Below, piece by piece: positions 1 to 5,082 of a DNA stretch of 10,806 nucleotides (position 1 is the stretch's first letter; every line of letters starts with the position of its first letter). Both the position numbers and the translations under genes were made by a program. Under the pieces are notes generated by a model. The model did not search any database and was not told the origin of the DNA. It saw only the letters and a program-made list of their open reading frames with translations. Source of the DNA: JBHEKP01 sp041859375 (lineage in GTDB: Bacteria; Hydrogenedentota; Hydrogenedentia; Hydrogenedentales; CAITNO01); assembly GCA_041859375.1 (NCBI GenBank), contig JBHEKP010000385.1, forward strand, positions 1 through 10,806. The letters run 5' to 3'.

Positions 1-365
1 GCATCATCGGCAACCTGTCGAAGGGCTACCGGCAGCGGGTGGGTCTGGCGCAGGCGCTGGTGGGTTCGCCGCCGGTGCTGGTGCTGGACGAGCCCACGGT
101 CGGTCTGGACCCCCGGCAGATAGTGGACATCCGGAACATGATCCGGGAGCTGGGCCGGGAGCACACGGTGCTGCTGAGCACGCACATCCTGCCGGAGGTG
201 ACGATGGTCTGCGACCGGGTGGTGATTATCAACCGGGGCCGCATCGCCATGCGGGACACCCTTTCCAACCTGACCGGCGCGGGGAAGCGCGGGCTGGAGG
301 AGGTGTTCATGGAGGTTGTGGCGGGTGACAGGCCCGTTGTGGACCTTGTGGAGGCCGGACAATGA
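1..365 (+). CDS. ABC transporter ATP-binding protein, 3' end (GldA-like, partial)
   Basis: This is the last 120 residues of an ABC ATPase; the start and Walker A lie upstream of the window. The frame runs from base 3. It shows the ABC signature in the variant LSKGYRQRVGLAQAL (bases 15-59), Walker B with the catalytic glutamate as VLVLDEP, the D-loop GLDP, and the switch histidine in LLSTHILPEV. The order and spacing are those of a functional nucleotide-binding domain. LSKGYRQR in place of LSGGQ is common in ATPases that serve ABC-2 permeases, including the GldA type. The protein should hydrolyse ATP on the cytoplasmic face and drive the permease encoded next. A short C-terminal tail follows the domain. 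The stop TGA (363-365) overlaps the next ATG as ATGA, so translation is probably coupled. The family call is firm; the transported substrate is unknown. Confidence 0.93.
   Translation, partial: IIGNLSKGYRQRVGLAQALVGSPPVLVLDEPTVGLDPRQIVDIRNMIRELGREHTVLLSTHILPEVTMVCDRVVIINRGRIAMRDTLSNLTGAGKRGLEEVFMEVVAGDRPVVDLVEAGQ
350..354 (+). promoter_or_regulatory. Ribosome binding site for the ABC-2 permease gene
   Basis: GGAGG lies 7 nt before the ATG at 362 and inside the end of the ATPase gene. It supports the ATGA-overlap start over later internal ATG codons. Confidence 0.6.
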
Positions 366-1195
366 GAAACACCTGGGCCGTCTGCAAGCGGGAGTTTTCC
401 GGCTATTTCCTCACCCCCATCGGTTATGTGGTGGTGGGCATGTTCGCGCTGATTTCGGGGCTGGCCTTCATCCTTTCCCTGTTCACCTACGCGAAGATGT
501 CCACCGAGCCCGCCAATTACGGGTACACCACGATCCCCGAGTTCGCGGAAACGTTTTTGAGCCCCTACCTGGTGTTCACGGGCATCCTGATCATGTTCAT
601 TTCGCCGCTCATCACCATGCGCCTGCTGGCGGAGGAGCGGCACCGGGGCACCATGGAACTGCTCCTGACCTACCCCCTCCGCGACCGGGAGATAGTGTTC
701 GGCAAGTACCTGGCGGCGCTGGGGATGCTGCTGGTGATGATGATCATCGTGGCGGCGCACCTGCTGGTGGTGGCGCGGTTCCGGGAGATGGAGCCGGCGG
801 TGCTTGCCTTCGGCGTGCTCACGGTGGTGCTCATGGGCATGGCCTTTCTGAGCCTGGGCCTTTTTGTGTCGGCCATCTCGCGCAACCAGATCACGGCGGG
901 CACCATCGCCTTCGGTGCGAACCTGCTGCTGTACATCGTGGGCAACCTGGGCGAGAAGCTCCCCGAGAAGAACCCGGTGCCGGAGGGCTGGCCGGAGGCC
1001 CTGCGCGGGCTGCTGGGATCGGGGTACGGCATATTCCGGGGCCTGCTGATGGAGCTGCCCCTGGACACGCACGCCCGTGATCTGGCGCTGGGTGTGGTCA
1101 CGCCCAAGGACATCGGCTATTACCTGCTTTTCAGCGCGTTCTTCCTGTTCCTCACCTTCCGCGCCCTGGAAAGCCGCCAGTGGAGGGGCAAGTGA
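362..1195 (+). CDS. ABC-2 type permease, GldF-like, 277 aa
   Basis: This is an integral inner-membrane subunit, probably the partner of the upstream ATPase. Six hydrophobic segments are visible, at about residues 20-41, 67-89, 113-138, 145-171, 178-196 and 253-271, matching the six-helix ABC-2 fold. The N-terminus has the conserved REFSGYFLTPIGYV stretch (10-23), a short amphipathic piece before helix 1. The cytoplasmic loop after helix 2 carries EERHRGTMELLLTYP (91-105), the hallmark EE-x-x-GT-x-E-LL-x-x-P motif of GldF-type and other ABC-2 permeases that contacts the ATPase. The length is about normal for the family. The start at ATG 362 is supported by GGAGG 7 nt upstream and the ATGA overlap. 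The gene ends in TGATG, shared with the next gene. The family assignment is strong; whether it exports a lipid, polysaccharide or protein, or acts only as an energy transducer, cannot be told. Confidence 0.93.
   Translation: MRNTWAVCKREFSGYFLTPIGYVVVGMFALISGLAFILSLFTYAKMSTEPANYGYTTIPEFAETFLSPYLVFTGILIMFISPLITMRLLAEERHRGTMELLLTYPLRDREIVFGKYLAALGMLLVMMIIVAAHLLVVARFREMEPAVLAFGVLTVVLMGMAFLSLGLFVSAISRNQITAGTIAFGANLLLYIVGNLGEKLPEKNPVPEGWPEALRGLLGSGYGIFRGLLMELPLDTHARDLALGVVTPKDIGYYLLFSAFFLFLTFRALESRQWRGK
1182..1188 (+). promoter_or_regulatory. Ribosome binding site that fixes the GldG-like start at 1195
   Basis: GGAGGGG (7 of 7 purines) ends 6 nt before the ATG at 1195. An in-frame GTG at 1180 would lie upstream of this site and has no Shine-Dalgarno sequence of its own, so ATG 1195 is preferred. 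Confidence 0.65.
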
Positions 1196-2865
1196 TGGAA
1201 TTTTGGCGGCGGTTGACCGGTCTGGCGGCGCTGGTGTGCGCTGCGGCGGCGCTGAACCTGCTCTTTCAAACGCAGGACTTCTTCACGTGGCCGGTGCTCG
1301 CGCCCATGGGCGCGGGGATGGCGCTGGGCGCGGCCTGGGTGATTCTCCTGCTGGTTTCGCTCGCGGGGCGGGGCGTGCTGGAGGGCCGCGCCGTCGGCGG
1401 GCTCAACGCGGTGGTCGCGTCCGCGGTGTTTTTGGGCATCTGCGCGGTGGCGTACCTCTTCCTTCAAAGCTGGGACGCGTCCTGGGACCTGACGTCGGAG
1501 GGGCGGCGCGAGCTTTCCCCCATGACGCGGCAGGTGCTGGCCAACATCAACCAGCAGGTGGACGTGACCTGCTTCTTCCTGCAGGTGGACGACGAGCTGG
1601 TGCTCATCGCCCGGGACAAGACCCTGCGCTTTCTTGACCAGTGCAAAAAACACACAAGCCACATCAAGGTGGAGGTTTTGGACCCCACGGTGGACCGTGC
1701 GCGCCTTGAGGACATGAAGATTACCCACGCCTCCACCCAGGGCACCGTGGTGGTGCGGGCGGGCGGCCGGCAGCGGGTGATCACCCTTTCCGGCGGCAGC
1801 CCCCGCCTGGAGGAGCGGGAGTTCACCAACGCCCTGATCAACGTGCTGCGGGACACCCAGCCGAAGGTCTGCTTCCTCACGGGGCACAAGGAGCGGGACA
1901 TCATGGACGAGGACCAGCAGAAGGGCGGGTCCATGTTCGGCAACCTGCTCCGGGGCGAGGCCTACGGGGTGGAACGCACCGCCATCAAGCTGACGGAGCC
2001 GGAGGTGGACAAGGACTGCGACGTCCTGATCATCAACAACCTTGGCGCGGACCTGCACCCGCTGGAGATAGAGGCGCTGGACCGGTTCATTGACCGGGGC
2101 GGGCGCCTGCTGGTGCTGCTGGACCCCTGGCGGGGCTCCGCCCAGGGCTACGGCGCGGGGGAGCAGCTCCGTCCCTGGCTGGAAAAACGCTTCGGCATCC
2201 TTGTGGGCAACGACATTGTGATCACCGACAAGCAGTCCAACATCTGGCAGGCCGAGCTGAGCGTGGACGGCAAGCCCTTTGAAAACACCGACGAGGGGCT
2301 GATGGAGTACCGGGGCAGCTTCGCCGTGGGCAGCCCGGTCACCCAGAATTTCGACCAGACCATGCTGCTGCAGGCGGCGCGCAGCGTGCGCCTGTCGGAC
2401 AAGATGCCCGAGGGGACGGCGGGCATCGAGCTGCTGCGCACCACGCCGGACTACTGGGCGGAGACGGACACGGAGCGCCTGCTGAAGACGGGGCAGGCCA
2501 AGTATGACGCGGGCGAGAAGTCGGGCCCGGTGCCGCTGGCGGCGGCGGCGGCGCTCAAGATAAACAAGGATGCCAGCCCCAAGGGCCGCGCGGACGCGCG
2601 GGTCGTTGTGGTGGGCGACTCGGACTTCATGAGCAACGGCCAGCTTGTGGTTCCGGGCCACCTCAACTTCGCGCTGAACACGCTCGCGTGGATGAACGAG
2701 AGCGAGGAGCTCATCGCCATCCGCCCCACGGGCGTGGAGTCGGCCCCGCTGATCCTCAGCGGCGCGCAGCGGTGCGCGGCCGCCTGGGTGGCGATCATGC
2801 TGCTGCCGCAGCTTGTGGCGGCGGCGGGCGCGGCCGTGTACTTCTGGCGCAGGAGGCACCAATGA
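1195..2865 (+). CDS. GldG-like ABC transporter auxiliary protein (ABC_transp_aux family), 556 aa
   Basis: This is a membrane-anchored accessory subunit. Three N-terminal hydrophobic segments (about 8-24, 35-57 and 70-91) are followed by a large soluble region and a C-terminal helix (about 528-550) ending in Arg/His residues, so the middle is probably periplasmic. Family signatures are present in order: DLTSEGRRELSPMT (98-111), directly after helix 3; CFLTGHKERD (226-235); a segment from DVLIINN (276) through a GGRLLVLLDP ending (about 302-311); GDSDFMSNG (474-482); and an N-x-LAWM-x-x-SEELIAIRP stretch near the C-terminus. This order is typical of GldG / ABC_transp_aux proteins, whose core resembles a class I glutamine amidotransferase or ThuA-like fold without an obvious catalytic triad. 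The extra N-terminal helices before the DLTS motif suggest that membrane segments found elsewhere in a separate or fused permease are included here. The gene overlaps its neighbours by 1 nt (TGATG) and 4 nt (ATGA). The family call is firm; the function outside gliding systems is unknown. Confidence 0.9.
   Translation: MEFWRRLTGLAALVCAAAALNLLFQTQDFFTWPVLAPMGAGMALGAAWVILLLVSLAGRGVLEGRAVGGLNAVVASAVFLGICAVAYLFLQSWDASWDLTSEGRRELSPMTRQVLANINQQVDVTCFFLQVDDELVLIARDKTLRFLDQCKKHTSHIKVEVLDPTVDRARLEDMKITHASTQGTVVVRAGGRQRVITLSGGSPRLEEREFTNALINVLRDTQPKVCFLTGHKERDIMDEDQQKGGSMFGNLLRGEAYGVERTAIKLTEPEVDKDCDVLIINNLGADLHPLEIEALDRFIDRGGRLLVLLDPWRGSAQGYGAGEQLRPWLEKRFGILVGNDIVITDKQSNIWQAELSVDGKPFENTDEGLMEYRGSFAVGSPVTQNFDQTMLLQAARSVRLSDKMPEGTAGIELLRTTPDYWAETDTERLLKTGQAKYDAGEKSGPVPLAAAAALKINKDASPKGRADARVVVVGDSDFMSNGQLVVPGHLNFALNTLAWMNESEELIAIRPTGVESAPLILSGAQRCAAAWVAIMLLPQLVAAAGAAVYFWRRRHQ
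2851..2856 (+). promoter_or_regulatory. Ribosome binding site that fixes the DUF4340 gene start at 2862
   Basis: A perfect AGGAGG lies 5 nt before ATG 2862. The same frame is open further upstream, from a GTG at 2688, but that extension reads the GldG-like gene out of frame, so ATG 2862 is the real start. Confidence 0.75.
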
Positions 2866-4721
2866 AAATCCGTTCCACCCTCGCGCTGCTGCTGCTGTTC
2901 GCCGCGCTGTGCGGCGCCTACTGGGGCATGCAGCACATGCGGGCCCGGCGCGCCGGCGACGCGGCGCAGGCGCGGCGCCTGTTCCAGTTCTCCCCGGCGG
3001 AGGTTTCCGAGCTTGGGGTGAAGCGCATTGACGGCCCCATGGCCCGCGCGCGCCGCCAGCCGGACGGCGCCTGGAAGATGACCGAGCCCGACCCCACCAT
3101 CCGCCCGCTGAACCCGCTGTGGGACCGGGTGGCGGCGAACCTGGCCGGTTTCACCAACGAGCGGACCGTGGCGGAGCGCCCGCAGGATTTGAAGCAGTAC
3201 GGGCTGGAGCCCCCCGCCCTGACGGTGACGGCGGAGGCGGCGGGCGCGGGGACGGTGACCCTCGTCTTCGGCGACATCGAGCCCACCCAGCGCCACCGTT
3301 ACGCCCGGCTCAACGACGGGCCGGTGTTTCTGGCGACGACGGAGTCCTTTTTCGAGCTGAACCGGTCCATGGACGAACTGCGCCACCGGTTCATGGTGGA
3401 CGACCGCGAGGCGAACATCCTCGATCTCCAGTTCGCCTGGATTTGGACCGGCGAGGCGGGGGGGAAGACCCCCGCCGTGGAGGAGCCGCCTCAGGTGGGG
3501 GATGAGTCCGTGGTTATCCGGGTGCAGCGGGAAAACCCCCAGTCGCCCTGGCGCATGACCCAGCCGGCGGACGCCCCGGCCAACCAGGAGGCGGTGGACG
3601 CCCTGCTCCAGGCGGTCCAGTTTTCCGTGGGCCGGGGTTTTGTGGAGAAGCCGGAAAACCTCTCGGACTACGGGTTGCAACCGGCGCGGGCGCGCATCAC
3701 CGTCACGGACGACAAGTCGGGCAAGGCCCAGACGATCCTTGTGGGCACCGGCGAGAACGGCAACGGCCCCGGCGGCGTTTTTGTGCAGCGGGCGGGCGAG
3801 ACGGCGGTGTTCATTGTGGACGCGCAGCTTTACGACCTCTTTCCCAAGTCGCCGCTGGAGTGGCGCGAACGGCGGCTGCTCACCCGCCGCGTGAGCGATC
3901 TCACCCGCATTGACTACCGCGCGGCGGACGACGCCTTTGTCCTCGCCAAGGACGGCGCCGGCGGCTGGGCGCTGGAATCCCCGAAATTCGACGATGTGAA
4001 CACCATGGCCGTTTCCGGCTACCTTGCGGTCTTCAAGGAAACCACCGCCACGGACATCCTCGGCGGCACGCCGGACCAGTACGGGCTGGACAACCCCGAG
4101 GTGACCATTGACCTGGCCTACGAGGACGGGCAGACGGCCCGGATACTTCTGGCCCGGGACAAGGCCGAGCCGGACAAGTACTACGCCACCCAGGACACGG
4201 GCGCGGTCATCACCCTCACCGGGGTGGCGGCCACGGCGCTGGTGCCGGGCAGCGCCGCCTTCAAGTCCCGCGACCTCCTGCGCTTTGACAAGGCGGCGGC
4301 GGTCCGGGTCGAATGCGCCCTTGAGGGAACGCAGCTCGCGCTGGAGAAGCGCCACGGGCAGTGGATAGTCACGGGGCCGGTGCCCGCGACCCAGCCCCTG
4401 GCCAACCAGTCCGACATGGACACCCTCTTCGGCGCGGTCAACCCGCTTCAGGCCGACTCCGTGGAGGCGGAAAGCGCCCCCGCAGACCTGGCCCCCTACG
4501 GGCTCACCCCCCCCGTCTTCGCTTTTACGGTCACGGTTCAGGACCAAAAAGGCGGGGAAACCGTCCTTGGCCCACTGGGCGTGGGCGCGGTGACGCCGGA
4601 CAATTCACAGTTGCGTTTTGCCGCGGTTGCGGGAAAAACAGGCGTTTTCAGGGTAAAACAGGCGGTTATGGAGGGGATACGCGAGGCTTTCGCAGGAATC
4701 TCGCCGCCAACCCCAAAATAA
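2862..4721 (+). CDS. DUF4340-type repeat protein, membrane-anchored, 619 aa
   Basis: The protein starts with a short signal-anchor: a basic n-region (MKIR) and a hydrophobic stretch at about residues 6-22. The rest is soluble and probably periplasmic. It has four internal repeats, each marked by a YGL-x-x-P turn followed by a beta-strand pair: Y113 (KQYGLEPPALTVTA), Y270 (SDYGLQPARARITV), Y407 (DQYGLDNPEVTIDL) and Y546 (APYGLTPPVFAFTV), spaced 157, 137 and 139 residues apart. This YGL-P pattern is characteristic of DUF4340, a domain regularly encoded directly after GldG-like genes. Each repeat also has a tryptophan-containing W-x-(M/L/I)-x-x-P strand before it (for example WKMTEP and WRMTQP). 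The start lies on an AGGAGG site and overlaps the previous stop as ATGA. The gene ends at TAA 4719-4721, the last gene of the operon. No catalytic residues are evident; a structural or binding role in the ABC complex is inferred. Confidence 0.88.
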   Translation: MKIRSTLALLLLFAALCGAYWGMQHMRARRAGDAAQARRLFQFSPAEVSELGVKRIDGPMARARRQPDGAWKMTEPDPTIRPLNPLWDRVAANLAGFTNERTVAERPQDLKQYGLEPPALTVTAEAAGAGTVTLVFGDIEPTQRHRYARLNDGPVFLATTESFFELNRSMDELRHRFMVDDREANILDLQFAWIWTGEAGGKTPAVEEPPQVGDESVVIRVQRENPQSPWRMTQPADAPANQEAVDALLQAVQFSVGRGFVEKPENLSDYGLQPARARITVTDDKSGKAQTILVGTGENGNGPGGVFVQRAGETAVFIVDAQLYDLFPKSPLEWRERRLLTRRVSDLTRIDYRAADDAFVLAKDGAGGWALESPKFDDVNTMAVSGYLAVFKETTATDILGGTPDQYGLDNPEVTIDLAYEDGQTARILLARDKAEPDKYYATQDTGAVITLTGVAATALVPGSAAFKSRDLLRFDKAAAVRVECALEGTQLALEKRHGQWIVTGPVPATQPLANQSDMDTLFGAVNPLQADSVEAESAPADLAPYGLTPPVFAFTVTVQDQKGGETVLGPLGVGAVTPDNSQLRFAAVAGKTGVFRVKQAVMEGIREAFAGISPPTPK

Positions 4722-4777
4722 TTAGTTGACAAAATAATGGGAATAGTGGATGCTATTGGGGTGGTCAACCTGCATAA

Positions 4778-4811
4778 CTGCAAGCGTCAGCGGAAATTGC
4801 AGGTACCTTTT
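4778..4811 (+). terminator. Possible weak terminator after the ABC operon
   Basis: The stem CTGCAA (4778-4783) / TTGCAG (4797-4802) has a 13-nt loop and is followed 5 nt later by TTTT. The stem is short and AT-containing, the loop is large, and the U-run is separated from the stem, so this is only a tentative candidate. Its position between the operon stop and the next promoter is the main support. Confidence 0.2.
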
Positions 4812-4814
4812 CTA

Positions 4815-4843
4815 TTGACACTTTGTGTCTGCTATGATATAAA
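4815..4843 (+). promoter_or_regulatory. Strong sigma70-type promoter with extended -10 and overlapping GACAC/GTGTC half-sites
   Basis: The -35 is a perfect TTGACA (4815-4820). After a 17-bp spacer comes TATAAA (4838-4843, 5 of 6 matches to TATAAT), directly preceded by TGA (4835-4837), an extended -10. Transcription should begin near 4850. Overlapping it are GACAC (4817-4821), GTGTC (4825-4829) and GTGTC (4846-4850). The first two form an inverted repeat around TTT in the spacer. The second and third are direct repeats exactly 21 bp apart, about two helical turns, flanking the -10. This could be an operator; no known regulator site was matched. The promoter faces the giant gene and is the only strong one seen in the window. 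Confidence 0.7.
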
Positions 4844-4869
4844 TCGTGTCATATAGTTTGGGGAACTCT

Positions 4870-5082
4870 ATGAAGTCTGCGCAGTTTGAAGCCAGACGGC
4901 GGCAAAGCGCCGTGCCGGGATGCCGTTCCGGCGCGGGCAGGGTTTTTGCCGCTTTGGGCTGCGCGGGCGGGTTCCCTTGTGGAGTGTTGGAATTTTCACG
5001 CTGGCAAGGGTGTGACCGGATTCCGTGCCCGGAGACTGGGGTGCGGTCCGGTTCCTTTCTGGGAGAACAGCGCGGTGAGTAA
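4870..5082 (+). CDS. Possible upstream leader ORF, 70 aa, cysteine-containing
   Basis: ATG 4870 lies about 20 nt after the predicted transcript start, with a weak purine stretch (GGGGAA) 5 nt upstream. It opens a frame of 70 codons that ends at TAA 5080-5082, overlapping the GTG start of the giant gene (5075) by 8 nt. The predicted peptide is basic, rich in Gly/Arg/Ser, and has five cysteines, mostly in GC or PC pairs; it has no signal peptide or known domain. The frame could be open by chance in GC-rich DNA. If translated, it could couple or attenuate translation of the downstream gene. Confidence that it is a real gene is low. Confidence 0.22.
   Translation: MKSAQFEARRRQSAVPGCRSGAGRVFAALGCAGGFPCGVLEFSRWQGCDRIPCPETGVRSGSFLGEQRGE
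4910..4936 (+). promoter_or_regulatory. Leader hairpin (9-bp stem, 9-nt loop)
   Basis: CCGTGCCGG (4910-4918) pairs with CCGGCGCGG (4928-4936), including one G-U pair, around the loop GATGCCGTT. It lies in the predicted 5' leader of the giant gene, about 60 nt from the predicted transcript start. It has no following U-run, so it is not an intrinsic terminator. A competing pairing of GCGGGCA with TGCCGC (starting near 4933) is possible. It may be a transcript-stability or regulatory element, or simply a by-product of GC-rich sequence. Confidence 0.35.
5061..5065 (+). promoter_or_regulatory. Ribosome binding site for the giant secreted-protein gene (GTG start)
   Basis: GGGAG ends 9 nt before GTG 5075, which is followed at once by a typical signal peptide. 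The frame is open back to 4874, and other GTG codons occur at 4979 and 5012. They lack a properly spaced Shine-Dalgarno sequence and would put a non-hydrophobic extension before the signal peptide. Confidence 0.55.

Larger units (their letters stand above)
4722..5074. other. 353-bp intergenic region between the ABC operon and the giant secreted-protein gene
   Basis: The first half (to about 4850) is clearly AT-richer than the flanking genes; the second half is GC-rich leader. In order it contains: a 6-bp inverted repeat GTTGAC/GTCAAC (4725-4730 and 4764-4769) enclosing a smaller hairpin AATAG/CTATT (4742-4746 and 4753-4757); a 7-bp inverted repeat ACCTGCA/TGCAGGT (4768-4774 and 4798-4804); a sigma70-type promoter; and a leader of about 225 nt with one strong hairpin and a possible small ORF. 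A second TTGACA at 4726-4731 has only TGCTAT at 19-bp spacing and is a poor promoter. No tRNA, known riboswitch consensus or antisense gene was recognised. Confidence 0.7.

Noticed and set aside
2688..2861. Upstream extension of the DUF4340 gene to GTG 2688
   Set aside because: The extension reads the GldG-like gene out of frame and gives a non-hydrophobic basic N-terminus. ATG 2862 has a perfect AGGAGG and begins a signal-anchor.
1120..4547. Long minus-strand open frames opposite the GldG-like and DUF4340 genes
   Set aside because: The + strand frames have clear families, ribosome sites and coupled starts. The antisense products are basic, repetitive shadows caused by high GC.
4726..4756. 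Second promoter with TTGACA at 4726
   Set aside because: The only -10 candidate, TGCTAT, is at 19-bp spacing and the TTGACA is part of the GTTGAC inverted repeat. It is much weaker than the promoter at 4815-4843.
4880..4960. Cyclic-di-GMP (GEMM) riboswitch in the leader
   Set aside because: A GGCAAAGC stretch and a following GC hairpin are suggestive, but the conserved GACGCAAAGCC and receptor elements are not present in the required order.
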